A stretch of 33,616 nt of DNA from CF-161 sp035638495 (GTDB taxonomy: Bacteria > Chloroflexota > Dormibacteria > Dormibacterales > Dormibacteraceae): positions 1 to 33,616 of the forward strand of contig DASQZW010000155.1 of NCBI GenBank assembly GCA_035638495.1, read 5' to 3'. A model generated the notes under the pieces. That model was given only the letters and a program-made list of their open reading frames with translations, had not been told where the DNA came from and ran no database searches. The translations under genes and the position numbers were made by a program. Positions 24,864 to 32,038 of the stretch are shown piece by piece; position 1 is the first letter of the stretch; every line of letters starts with the position of its first letter.

Positions 24864-24898
24864 ATCCTGCCCCTCTCGCCCAGCGAGAGGGGCAGGAT
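24864..24898. terminator. Perfect 16-bp inverted repeat (bidirectional terminator-like)
   Basis: Left arm ATCCTGCCCCTCTCGC (24864-24879), loop CCA, right arm exactly complementary (24883-24898). It lies 8 bp after the oxidoreductase stop and 24 bp after the convergent secreted-protein gene ends. No T-tract on either side, so either a GC-rich terminator without U-run or another structural element. Confidence 0.65.
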
Positions 24899-24922
24899 AT
24901 CGTCTCGCCCGCGCGCAGCGAC

Positions 24923-25195
24923 CTATGGCTGCTGGCAGGCGTCGCGCGGCTGAGCGGCCGTGACGCTCGCCACCGTCTGGCCGAACTGGTGGTCGCTGGC
25001 CACCACCTGGACAGTCACCACGTTCACACCGAAAGGAACGGCCGTGGGAGCAGCAGTGCTGACGATCTGACCGACGCAGCTGGCGTTCGGGCTGGCCGCA
25101 GCCGAAGCCGGGGCCGCCCCGACGATCCCCACCAGCGCCACGCCCAGGCCGGCCGCGGCCAGCCGTCCGCAGATCCTTGCAATGCCGGTGCTCAT
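24923..25195 (-). CDS. Small secreted protein of unknown function
   Basis: 90 aa. Sec signal peptide: basic RICGRLAAAG, hydrophobic LGVALVGIVGA, and a cleavage-type APASAAA near residue 35. The mature part is about 55 residues, Val/Ala/Thr-rich, with one Cys near its start (NASCVGQ) and one near its end (RDACQQP), which may form a disulfide, and with repeated FG(V/Q) turns (PFGVNVV, QFGQTVAS). Family not recognised. ATG 25195 is supported by GGAG 9 nt upstream; a GTG at 25204 would overlap the DUF1059 stop as GTGA. Third gene of the SARP/DUF1059 operon. Confidence 0.7.
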   Translation of the reverse strand: MSTGIARICGRLAAAGLGVALVGIVGAAPASAAASPNASCVGQIVSTAAPTAVPFGVNVVTVQVVASDHQFGQTVASVTAAQPRDACQQP

Positions 25196-25200
25196 CCCAT

Positions 25201-25350
25201 TCACTCCGGCTGAGCCATCGCGAGTGCCTGCTCGCGCGTCACGTCCATGTCGTGCGCCTCACGGCCGTGCTGCTGCACCTTGGCGACGAAGTCGTCCTCA
25301 GTGTCACCGCGTACCGTTACTCCGCAGTCACACGTCACTGTCAGGGCCAT
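25201..25350 (-). CDS. DUF1059-type mini-protein
   Basis: 49 aa: MALTVTCDCGVTVRGDTEDD, then FVAKVQQHGREAHDMDV and TREQALAMAQ. The layout (CxCG near the N-terminus, an E/D-x-x-F/L-x-x-x-V-x-x-H block, AHD, and a C-terminal helix) matches the small DUF1059 family, whose function is unknown. The CDC pair and two His residues could hold a metal. The second of two ATGs (25350) has GGAGG at a 6-nt spacing. Its 5' end overlaps the last 23 bp of the SARP gene and its stop touches the secreted-protein gene, so the three genes are tightly coupled. Confidence 0.75.
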   Translation of the reverse strand: MALTVTCDCGVTVRGDTEDDFVAKVQQHGREAHDMDVTREQALAMAQPE

Positions 25351-26188
25351 CATCAACCTCCATTGGTCGGATCCGATGTACGTGGCCACCGACGTTAGCG
25401 CTCCTCCGTTGCAGTGCCGTTGCAGGTCGAGCCCCGTACAGGACCTCGTAGAAGACGGCCTCGGTGACCGGCGACGGCTCGACCCCGAGGTCGCGCGCCA
25501 GGGTCTCCTGGCAGCGTCGGAAGGCGCGCACGGCCTCGCCACGGTTGCTCGCGGCCGCCTGCGCACGCATCAGCCACTGATAGCCGACCTCCCGGTAGGG
25601 CTCGATTGCGATCGACTCCTCGGCGTCGCGCGCCGCGAGCAGGGGATCCCCGCTCCCGATCCAGACCTCCGCCAGCGCGTCCAGCGCGCGGACGTGGATG
25701 TCACGCAGCTGGGACCGCCTCCGTTCCGCCCAGGCCGCGTCATGCCCGGGCAGGAACGGCCGGCGCGCGTTCATGCGCGCCACCAGGGCCCAGCCGCAAG
25801 CATCGCGGGCCCGGCCGGAACGCAGCAGTGTCTCGGCCCGGTGGATGCCGTCCGCGGCCGCCTCGATGTCTACCCAGCCGCCGGCTGGGAGACGGAAGTG
25901 GTAGCAGCCAAGGCCAGACGTGAAGAGGGCGGAGCCGTCGAGGCCGATCCGGGTCGCGGCGGACCGCAGGCGGCTCACCAGTGCGCGCAGGTCGACGTCC
26001 CAGGCGGGTGGAGGCCCGTCCTCCCAGACCACCTCGGCGAGTTCCTCGCGCGGAACGCTCCGATGCCGCTCGCAGACGAGGTAGGCGAGCGCCGTCCGGC
26101 CCTGGCGACTTCCGAGCTGGGTCTCGAGGAGCAGCCGGCCACCCGACTCCAGGCACAGCCGGCCGGCGACGTAGACGCGGACGCCCAT
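25328..26188 (-). CDS. SARP-like transcriptional regulator (winged helix + BTAD)
   Basis: 286 aa. The N-terminal OmpR/PhoB-type winged helix is visible as VYVAGRLCLESGG, GRTALAYLVCERHRSVPREELAEVVW, DLRALVSRLRSA and LGCYHFRLPAGGWVD. The BTAD all-helical domain follows: ARRPFLPGHDAAWAERRRSQLRDIHVRALDALAEVW, then SIAIEPYREVGYQWLMRAQAAASNRGEAVRAF and LARDLGVEPSPVTEAVFYEVL. Small SARP-like proteins of this size are DNA-binding activators, often of secondary-metabolism or local operons; here the only co-directional partners are the DUF1059 and secreted mini-proteins. ATG 26188 starts right before the winged helix; no strong ribosome site. A palindrome lies 14 bp upstream. Confidence 0.88.
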   Translation of the reverse strand: MGVRVYVAGRLCLESGGRLLLETQLGSRQGRTALAYLVCERHRSVPREELAEVVWEDGPPPAWDVDLRALVSRLRSAATRIGLDGSALFTSGLGCYHFRLPAGGWVDIEAAADGIHRAETLLRSGRARDACGWALVARMNARRPFLPGHDAAWAERRRSQLRDIHVRALDALAEVWIGSGDPLLAARDAEESIAIEPYREVGYQWLMRAQAAASNRGEAVRAFRRCQETLARDLGVEPSPVTEAVFYEVLYGARPATALQRRSANVGGHVHRIRPMEVDDGPDSDV

Positions 26189-26201
26189 TCCCAAAAGCGA
26201 A

Positions 26202-26211
26202 ACAGATCTGT
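26202..26211. promoter_or_regulatory. ACAGATCTGT palindrome upstream of the SARP gene
   Basis: Perfect 10-bp palindrome starting 14 bp before the SARP start codon, a plausible self-regulatory site. SARPs more often bind direct repeats, so assignment is tentative. Confidence 0.25.
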
Positions 26212-26338
26212 ACCGCTGGGCGCTGCGATCTACCACCGCTCCGCCCGCCAACCGCGCGTCGACGGGGCACGGGGACGCTCGCGCTCAGTGTGTGTTCTGG
26301 CCGCGCGGAACGTCAGTGGGCGGGCGACAGCGAGACCA

Positions 26339-26370
26339 CATCGATGTTCGAGTCCCGGGCCGCTCACCAT
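26339..26370 (+). repeat. Copy of the tRNA-Leu(GAG) 3' end (att-like or tRNA fragment)
   Basis: Positions 26346-26370 match 23853-23877 of tRNA-Leu(GAG) at 24 of 25 bases (T at 26364 for C), covering T-loop, acceptor 3' strand, CCA and one flanking base. Four further bases (CATC, 26339-26342) match in register after a 3-base mismatch. The 5' strand of the T-stem is not preserved, so this cannot fold as a functional tRNA. Orientation is the same as in the tRNA. This is the pattern left by site-specific integration into a tRNA 3' end, or by partial tRNA duplication. Confidence 0.6.
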
Positions 26371-26382
26371 AGAGGACGAACC

Positions 26383-26762
26383 ATGCCGGCAGGCGCGCTC
26401 GTCGTTCTCATTGCGGCCTCGCTCGTCCTCGTGGTCGAGTTCAGCCTCACCGCGGCGGCCGGGCTCGCCGCCTACCAGCCCGGCGTCGAGCGCTTCGCGC
26501 AGCTCACGGGAATCACTCCGCGCCCGCTCGCGTACCGCGTGCTCGGCCTGCTCGCGCTGCTCGGCGTGGCCGGCGTGATCGCCGGGATCTGGCGCCCGGT
26601 CGCAGCCGTGCCGGCGGCGGCCTACTTCGCGCTCCTCTCGTCCTTCACGCTCGCGCGCCAGGTCCAGCGCGGCCAGCGAACGGCCAGGCGCTCGTCGCGT
26701 ACTCGCTGTTCCTGGTCTCGGCACTGGCCGTGCTCGCGATCCAGGCTGTCCGGTCAGGCTAG
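26383..26762 (+). pseudogene. DoxX-like four-helix membrane protein with a frameshift
   Basis: Begins MPAGALVVLIAASLVLVVEF after a good GAGGA ribosome site (26372-26376). Three hydrophobic segments follow in the first frame, including RPLAYRVLGLLALLGVAGVI and RPVAAVPAAAYFALLSSFTL; the order is that of DoxX-like proteins. After ARQVQRG near 26672 this frame turns Arg/Ser-rich, while the frame one base earlier continues naturally with NGQALVAYSLFLVSALAVLA and stops at TAG 26760-26762, giving the missing fourth helix. One missing base near 26672-26680 explains this. It may be a true lesion or a sequencing/assembly error. It starts 13 bp after the tRNA-Leu 3' copy. Confidence 0.75.
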
Positions 26763-26791
26763 CGGCGGCGGCGGTACCTTCCAGAGCAGCG

Positions 26792-28000
26792 GTGACGGAC
26801 CCCACGCACGTCGCACGGCAGATCGACGCCGCCGGCAGGCAGGCCATCGAGGCCGGGCTGTCCGGCGGCGCCGGCGCCCTGGTCAGGGCCGTCGCCTCGC
26901 GGCCGCCCGCGTCGGCGCCGCACGGCTGGCGCCGGGCCGAGCTCCGCCCGGTCGTCATCCGGGGTCGCCCGGTGGTGCAGGTCGACTATGTCGGCGTCAA
27001 GGCCGGCCGGACCGTCAACGTCGACCCCGCGAACCTCGCGGCCGAGCTTGACGGCCTCTTCGCGCTCGGCTTCGCCAACTGGGTGGTCGACACGGAGGGG
27101 GAGACGCTGACCGTGCGCGCGCTGAAGCGCCGGACCACGGTCCACCGTGCGGCGCACGAGCACCGGCGGCCGGCGCTGACCAACGACCGGCCCCGGCGCC
27201 ACCTGCTCGATCCATCCGCGGCCCCGTTCCTCGAGGCCGTCGGCATCGCCGGCCCGGACGGCGCGGTCCGTCCAGGTATGACGGCGAAGTTCCGCCAGGT
27301 CAACGAGTTCCTGCGCAGCGTCGACGCCCTGGTGCGCGAACCGCCCCGCGACCGCATCACTATCGTCGACTTCGGCTGCGGCAGCGCCTACCTGACGTTC
27401 GCGCTGTACCACTACTTCACGGAGATGCGCGGGATCGAGGTGGCGCTCACCGGCGTCGACCGGGACGCCGCGCTGCTGGAGAAGAGCGCCGGGCTGGCGG
27501 CGACGCTGAGCTGGACCGGCCTCCGGTTCGAGGACGCCGCGATCGAGACGTACGAGCCCGACGCCGCGCCCGACCTGGTGGTCAGCCTCCACGCCTGCGA
27601 CACGGCGACCGACGACGCGCTGGGCCGCGCTGTGAACTGGGGCGCGCGCTGGATCCTGGCCGTGCCGTGCTGCCACCACCACCTCCAGGCGCAGCTCCGG
27701 CAGGCGGCGTTCCCGCCCGACATGCGGCTGCTGCGCCGGCACGGGATCCTGTTCGAACGGCTCGGCGACCTGCTCACCGACGGGTTCCGGGCCGCGCTCC
27801 TGCGACTGTGCGGCTACGACGCCGAGGTCTACGAGTTCGTGGAGCCGGAGCACTCGGCCAGGAACGTGATGCTCCGCGCCCGCCGGCGCGACGGCCTCGC
27901 CCCGGCGTCCGTCAGGGCCGCTTACGAGCAGATGAAGGCGGCGTGGCAGGTGGAGCCGTACCTCGAGCACCTGGTCGGGAGCCGGCTCTCCGACCGTTGA
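26792..28000 (+). CDS. Class I SAM-dependent methyltransferase (Methyltransf_32 / METTL25-like)
   Basis: 402 aa starting at GTG 26792. Residues about 1-130 form an N-terminal domain with VVQVDYVGVKAGRTVNVDP and LTNDRPRRHLLDPS. Then MTAKFRQVNEFLRSVD and the SAM motif IVDFGCGSAYLTFALYHYF (about 190), TGVDRDAALLEKS, DLVVSLHACDTATDDAL and VPCCHHHLQAQL. The HACDTATD and PCCHH motifs are typical of PF13679-type methyltransferases; the eukaryotic relatives include METTL25/RRNAD1, and the substrate (probably RNA or protein) is not established. The gap to the DoxX-like gene is 29 bp. The next gene begins 73 bp downstream behind a GC hairpin. Confidence 0.88.
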   Translation: MTDPTHVARQIDAAGRQAIEAGLSGGAGALVRAVASRPPASAPHGWRRAELRPVVIRGRPVVQVDYVGVKAGRTVNVDPANLAAELDGLFALGFANWVVDTEGETLTVRALKRRTTVHRAAHEHRRPALTNDRPRRHLLDPSAAPFLEAVGIAGPDGAVRPGMTAKFRQVNEFLRSVDALVREPPRDRITIVDFGCGSAYLTFALYHYFTEMRGIEVALTGVDRDAALLEKSAGLAATLSWTGLRFEDAAIETYEPDAAPDLVVSLHACDTATDDALGRAVNWGARWILAVPCCHHHLQAQLRQAAFPPDMRLLRRHGILFERLGDLLTDGFRAALLRLCGYDAEVYEFVEPEHSARNVMLRARRRDGLAPASVRAAYEQMKAAWQVEPYLEHLVGSRLSDR

Positions 28001-28032
28001 CCTGCCCGTTCGTGCCGCCATGCGGACCACGA

Positions 28033-28054
28033 CCGCCGCGCGGCGCCGCGGCGG
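28033..28054. repeat. GC-rich hairpin between methyltransferase and dioxygenase genes
   Basis: CCGCCGCG-CGGCGC-CGCGGCGG, an 8-bp perfect stem without a T-tract. It is followed by two copies of TTGTGACC (28062-28069, 28072-28079) spaced 10 bp apart, the second including the GTG start of the dioxygenase. Could be attenuator, weak terminator or operator. Confidence 0.3.
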
Positions 28055-28073
28055 CGTGCCATTGTGACCTGTT

Positions 28074-29030
28074 GTGACCGAACCGATCCGCGACATCGCC
28101 CGCATCGGCCACGCGGAGCTGCTCTCGAACCGCCCCGAGCACAGCCTCGAGTTCTTCACCGACGTCCTGGGCATGGAGATCGAGTGCCGGGACGCGCGCT
28201 CCGTGTACCTGCGCGGCTACGGCGATTACCTGCGCTACAGCCTGAAGCTGACGGAGGCGCCGGCGACCGGGCTCGGTCACGTCGCGTTCCGGACGTGGAG
28301 CGAGGAGGCCCTGGCCAGGCGCGTGGCAGCCATCGAGCGCTCCGGCCTCGGCGCGGGCTGGGTCGAGGGCGACGTCGGCCACGGGCCCGCGTACCAGTTC
28401 CGGGACCCCGACGGCCACCTGATGGAGGTCTACTACCAGGCCGAGCGCTACGTGGCGCCAGAGCACCTGCGGCCGTCCCTCAAGAACCAGCCCCAGCGGT
28501 ACACCGGGCGCGGCGCGGCGGTGAAGCGCCTCGACCACGTGAACGTCCTCGCCGAGGACGTCGCCGCCAACAGCCGTTTCGCCGAGGAGGTGCTCGGCTA
28601 CCGACTGCACGAGAAGGTCCGCCTGGACGACGGGACCGAGGCCGGCGCCTGGCTCAGCGCGAGCATCGCCGCGCACGAGCTGATCTACACGGTCGACGCC
28701 CACCGCGCGCGGGGCCGGCTGCACCACCTGGCGTTCTGGGTGGACACGCGCGAGGAGGTCCTGCGCGCTGCCGACCTCTTCCTGGACGGCGGCGTCCACA
28801 TCGAGTTCGCGCCCTCCAAACACGCGATCGCGCAGGGGTTCTTCCTGTACGCCTACGAGCCGGCCGGAAACCGGGTCGAGGTGACGACCGGCGGCTACTT
28901 CGTGTTCGACCCCGACTTCGAGCCGGTCGTGTGGACACAGGAGGAGCGCGCCCGGGGCCAGGCCTGGGGCGTGCCGACCGTCAGCACGTTCCACACGTAC
29001 GGAACGCCACCGGTGGAGAGAGACGCATGA
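28074..29030 (+). CDS. Extradiol ring-cleavage dioxygenase (catechol 2,3-dioxygenase type)
   Basis: 318-aa type I extradiol dioxygenase made of two vicinal-oxygen-chelate modules. The C-terminal module has the Fe(II) ligand set: His155 (RLDHVNVLAEDV), His218 (LHHLAFWVD) and Glu269 (GNRVEVTTGG). His201 and Tyr261 (YAYEPAGNR) fit the conserved second-sphere residues. It opens catechol-type rings meta to the diol; the exact substrate is unknown. The GTG at 28074 follows a non-coding hairpin. The stop overlaps the next ATG (ATGA), so the MetE-like protein is translationally coupled, an unusual partnership for a ring-cleavage enzyme. Confidence 0.92.
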   Translation: MTEPIRDIARIGHAELLSNRPEHSLEFFTDVLGMEIECRDARSVYLRGYGDYLRYSLKLTEAPATGLGHVAFRTWSEEALARRVAAIERSGLGAGWVEGDVGHGPAYQFRDPDGHLMEVYYQAERYVAPEHLRPSLKNQPQRYTGRGAAVKRLDHVNVLAEDVAANSRFAEEVLGYRLHEKVRLDDGTEAGAWLSASIAAHELIYTVDAHRARGRLHHLAFWVDTREEVLRAADLFLDGGVHIEFAPSKHAIAQGFFLYAYEPAGNRVEVTTGGYFVFDPDFEPVVWTQEERARGQAWGVPTVSTFHTYGTPPVERDA

Positions 29031-30136
29031 CGACCCAGCCCCAGCCCATACGCAGCGAAGTCATCGGCAGCCTCCTTCGGCCGCCGGAGCTGGCCGAGGC
29101 CAGGCGCGCGCAGGAGGCGGGCACGCTGTCCTCGGCGGACTTCAAGCACATCGAGGACCGCGCCGTGGACGCGGCTCTCGCGCTGCAGGACGAGGCCGGC
29201 ATCGATGTCGTGACCGATGGCGAGCTGCGCCGGTACGCGTTCTTCGGGCACCTGGCCGAGTCGCTGGAGGGCTTCGACCGCCGGGGCGGCTGGGCGATTC
29301 CCTTCCGCGACGAGAGCGGCAGCGAGATCATCCAGCCACGCCCGGTCGTGGTCGACCGGCTGCGCTGGCGCCGCAGCATGTGCGGCGAGGAGTGGACCTA
29401 CCTGCGGGCCCGGTCGCCGAGGCCGGCGAAGGTCACGCTCCTCAGTGCACAGCAAGCCGCCGCCTATTACGACCCGGAGAAGTCCGCCGGCGCGTACCCG
29501 ACCCGCGACGCGTACCTGGCTGACATCGTCGACTTCACCCGCCACGAGATCGCCGAGCTGGTCCGCCTGGGCTGCACGTACGTGCAGGTCGACGCCCCGC
29601 AGTACGCGGCCCTGCTCGACCCCGACCTCCGCGAGGGCTACCGCAGGCGCGGGAGCGACCCCGACCAGCTGCTGGACACGTGCATCGAGCTCGACAACGC
29701 CATCATCGAGGGCCATCCGGGGGTCACGTTCGGGCTGCACGTCTGCAGGGGGAACAACCAGAGCCGCTTCTACGCCCGCGGCGACTACGGACCGATCTCC
29801 CGGGTCTTCGAGCGGACCCGCTTCCACCGCTTCCTGCTCGAGTACGACGACGATCGCTCGGGCGGCTTCGAGCCGCTGCGGACGGTGCCTGACGACCGCG
29901 TGGTGGTGCTCGGGCTGGTGACGACCAAGAAGCCAAGGCTGGAGGCCCAGGACGAGCTGACGGCCCGGATCCACGAGGCCGCGCGGTACGTGCCCCTGGA
30001 GCGGCTCGCGCTCAGCCCGCAGTGTGGGTTCGCGTCCACCGAGGAGGGCAACCTCCTGACGCTGGAGGACCAGCGGGCGAAGCTGGAGCTGGTCGGCCGC
30101 ACCGCCGCGGCTGTCTGGGGAGCGGCGCCCGACTGA
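29027..30136 (+). CDS. MetE C-terminal-like zinc methyltransferase / CoM-transferase-like protein
   Basis: 369 aa, equal to the catalytic half of cobalamin-independent methionine synthase. The N-terminus RSEVIGSLLRPPELAEA and DGELRRYAFFGHL are typical of the short MetE-like (COG0620) proteins. The zinc site is complete: His238 and Cys240 (HVCRGN), Glu272 (LLEYDD) and Cys333 (SPQCGF). Members activate a thiol with zinc; known reactions are homocysteine methylation and epoxyalkane:coenzyme M transfer, and many short homologues act in catabolic clusters with unknown substrates. Coupled to the dioxygenase by a 4-nt overlap, so a role in thiol transfer or demethylation in aromatic catabolism is possible (inference). 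Confidence 0.88.
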   Translation: MTTQPQPIRSEVIGSLLRPPELAEARRAQEAGTLSSADFKHIEDRAVDAALALQDEAGIDVVTDGELRRYAFFGHLAESLEGFDRRGGWAIPFRDESGSEIIQPRPVVVDRLRWRRSMCGEEWTYLRARSPRPAKVTLLSAQQAAAYYDPEKSAGAYPTRDAYLADIVDFTRHEIAELVRLGCTYVQVDAPQYAALLDPDLREGYRRRGSDPDQLLDTCIELDNAIIEGHPGVTFGLHVCRGNNQSRFYARGDYGPISRVFERTRFHRFLLEYDDDRSGGFEPLRTVPDDRVVVLGLVTTKKPRLEAQDELTARIHEAARYVPLERLALSPQCGFASTEEGNLLTLEDQRAKLELVGRTAAAVWGAAPD

Positions 30137-30165
30137 ACGCTTCGCGGGCGGCGACCATTGTCCAC

Positions 30166-30945
30166 GTGCAGCAACCACAGCGAGATCCGGTCGTCGTCGG
30201 GCGGGGCAGGCTCGGCCGGTCCCTGGCCGGGGCGCTCGAATGCCCGCTCCTGCCCGGTCGCGACACGGTCGACGTTCCCGCGGGCTGTCTGTGCCTCGTG
30301 GCGGTCCCCGACCCGGCGCTGGCCGAGACGGGCGCGCGGCTGCGCGGCGAGGGCGCGGCCATCGTCCACGTCAGCGGCGCCCATGGGCTGGACGCGCTGG
30401 CGGCGGCCGCGCGCCGCGGGCATCCGGTCGGCGCGTTCCATCCCCTGCGCTCGTTTCCGGCGCCGCTCGGCCCGGAGGCGTTCCACGGCATCCTCTTCGG
30501 CATCGACGCCTCTGAAGGCGCGCTGCTCGGCGAGCTCGAGGCGCTGGGGGCCCGGCTCGGGGGATGGACGCGCCGCATCCGCGACGGCGACCGGATCCGC
30601 TACCACGCCGCCGCCACGCTGGCCGGGCCGCTGCTCGTGGCGCTGTCCGCGCAGGCGGCCGAGGTGCTGGGCGAGGTGGGCTTCGGCCGCGACGAGGCGC
30701 TCGACGCGCTGCTGCCGTTCATCGGCGGCACCGTGGACAACCTGCGGGCCCTGCGCCTGCCGGACGCGCTGATCGGCCCGGTCCGGCGCGGTGATCCCGA
30801 CACCGTCGCCAGGCACGTCACGGCCCTGCACGGCGACCCGGCCGCCGCGTATCGAGCGCTGACGCGGACCGCCATCGGCCTCGCCGAGGAGGCGGGCCTG
30901 GACGAGGCCACGGCCCGCCTCCTGCGCGCGCACGTCACGGAATGA
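30166..30945 (+). CDS. DUF2520 / Rossmann-like NADP-binding protein
   Basis: 259 aa. The N-terminus VVVGRGRLGRSLAGAL is a Rossmann GxGxxG-type motif; next come AVPDPALAETGARL, VHVSGAHGLDAL, GAFHPLRSFPAP and YHAAATLAGPLLVALSAQAAEVL, which match the DUF2520/Rossmann-like family often annotated as F420- or NADP-dependent ketopantoate-reductase-like proteins. In many genomes it sits by panC or panD, but not here. No ATG lies near the domain start; GTG 30166 is the best in-frame choice, 29 bp after the MetE-like stop. The 3' end overlaps the convergent membrane-protein gene by 11 bp. Confidence 0.83.
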   Translation: MQQPQRDPVVVGRGRLGRSLAGALECPLLPGRDTVDVPAGCLCLVAVPDPALAETGARLRGEGAAIVHVSGAHGLDALAAAARRGHPVGAFHPLRSFPAPLGPEAFHGILFGIDASEGALLGELEALGARLGGWTRRIRDGDRIRYHAAATLAGPLLVALSAQAAEVLGEVGFGRDEALDALLPFIGGTVDNLRALRLPDALIGPVRRGDPDTVARHVTALHGDPAAAYRALTRTAIGLAEEAGLDEATARLLRAHVTE

Positions 30946-31972
30946 CGGTCCGTGCCCTCCGGGGCGTGATCGTGGCCAGCAGCCCCGCGGCCGCGATCGC
31001 GCCGAACACCCAGAGCGCCGTCCGCACGTCGGCCGTGTCGCCGCCCAGGAACAGCAGGCTGCGGAGGCCCTCCGTCGAGAAACGGAAGGGCGTCCAGCTC
31101 CACAGCAGCTCGCGGTAGACGGGGTTCAGCAGCTCCGGCACCAGGCCCGCAACCGCCGGGGCCATCAGGTAGAGGGGCACGAGCACCGCCATGCCGCGCA
31201 GCCCGAGCCAGCGCAGCACAGCCGCCTGCAGCAGCGCGAAGGCGAGGCCGACCAGCGCCACGAAGCCGGCGGCGCTCCAGGTCACCGGCAGTGTGGCGTC
31301 CCAGGCGTGCGCCAGACCGGCGACCACCGCGGTGCCCAGCAGCGCCGAGGCGGCCGCGGCGACCAGCGTGGCGAGCCGGCCGAGCGGGCGGCCGCCGCGC
31401 AGGCGCGGGCCGACCACGACGGCCAGGACGCCGGCGATCAGCGTGGCCAGCCAGAGCAGGGCGCTCGCGGCGAGCGGCAGCGCGCGGCCGGCCGCCGACG
31501 TGGGGTGGATGGTCACGACCTGGAGAACCGGGTCGGCGCCCGCCGGCTGCGTGCGAGCCGAGGTCAGGACGGCGGCGGCGACCTGCGTCAGGACCGGCTC
31601 GGCGACCTGTGCGGCGCTCGGGTTGAGCGCGCCCGACAGCAGGACCGTCGCGGTCGGCCCGCCTGGACCCGGGCTGAAGAGCACGGCACCGTAGATGTCC
31701 TTGCCGTCGAGGAGCTGCTCGGCCTCGGCCCTCGACGTCACGGTCCGCCACGACACCGAGCCGCCGCCCTGCGCGGAGACCCGCTGGACGATCGGGGCGA
31801 GCGCCGGTGTGGTCGCCCCGACCGCGAGCGGCACGCCGGTCGGCGCTGCCGTGGCCTGGACGCCGAACGTCAGCAGGCCGATCAGGAGGGCCGCCAGCGC
31901 CCCGGCGGTCGCGACGGCCACGGCGACGAGCGCCGCCGGCGCCGAGATTTCATCGCCTGGTGATTTCATCAT
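30935..31972 (-). CDS. ABC-2-type membrane protein (YhgE/Pip or DUF3533-like)
   Basis: About 345 aa. One N-terminal membrane helix (ALVAVAVATAGALAALLIGLL), a 130-residue extracytoplasmic loop (TSRAEAEQLLDGKDIYGAVLF and LSGALNPSAAQVAEPVLTQVA), then five C-terminal helices ending in FGAIAAAGLLATITPRR. This topology is that of ABC-2 permease-like YhgE/Pip proteins, often exporters or phage-infection-type proteins; no ATPase gene is adjacent. Start is ATG 31972 or 31969. A promoter-like TTGACA-N18-CAAAAT places the transcription start at about 31972, implying a leaderless mRNA. Divergent from the TetR gene and probably its target. Confidence 0.82.
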   Translation of the reverse strand: MMKSPGDEISAPAALVAVAVATAGALAALLIGLLTFGVQATAAPTGVPLAVGATTPALAPIVQRVSAQGGGSVSWRTVTSRAEAEQLLDGKDIYGAVLFSPGPGGPTATVLLSGALNPSAAQVAEPVLTQVAAAVLTSARTQPAGADPVLQVVTIHPTSAAGRALPLAASALLWLATLIAGVLAVVVGPRLRGGRPLGRLATLVAAAASALLGTAVVAGLAHAWDATLPVTWSAAGFVALVGLAFALLQAAVLRWLGLRGMAVLVPLYLMAPAVAGLVPELLNPVYRELLWSWTPFRFSTEGLRSLLFLGGDTADVRTALWVFGAIAAAGLLATITPRRARTVIP

Positions 31973-31978
31973 GCGTTG

Positions 31979-32008
31979 ATTTTGGCTCAGCAACGGGGCT
32001 TATGTCAA
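31979..32008 (-). promoter_or_regulatory. Promoter of the ABC-2-type membrane gene
   Basis: On the minus strand: TTGACA (perfect -35, 32008-32003), 18-nt spacer, CAAAAT (-10, 31984-31979). The predicted start of transcription falls on the ATG. The -35 overlaps the TetR-type palindrome. Confidence 0.55.
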
Positions 32009-32018
32009 CAGGTGTTGA
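32005..32018. promoter_or_regulatory. TetR-type operator palindrome
   Basis: TCAACA-GG-TGTTGA, a perfect 14-bp inverted repeat in the 66-bp gap between tetR and the divergent membrane gene. It covers four of the six bases of the minus-strand -35 box and lies just upstream of the -10-like TAGGCT of tetR, so binding could block both promoters. Confidence 0.6.
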
Positions 32019-32025
32019 GATACGG

Positions 32026-32031
32026 TAGGCT
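32026..32031 (+). promoter_or_regulatory. -10-like TAGGCT of tetR (leaderless layout)
   Basis: TAGGCT ends 7 bp before the GTG at 32039; no ribosome site is present between them. The same hexamer precedes the ABC exporter at 10652. Confidence 0.4.
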
Positions 32032-32038
32032 GGACGGC

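Noticed and set aside
26270..26370. Possible complete second tRNA-Leu with a GGGCGG 5' arm near 26319
   Set aside because: Anticodon arm and the 5' strand of the T-stem cannot be formed; only the 3' end is preserved, so it is not a functional tRNA.
28033..28054. Integron attC-like site
   Set aside because: Simple GC stem without the R/L box layout, and no integron integrase or cassettes.
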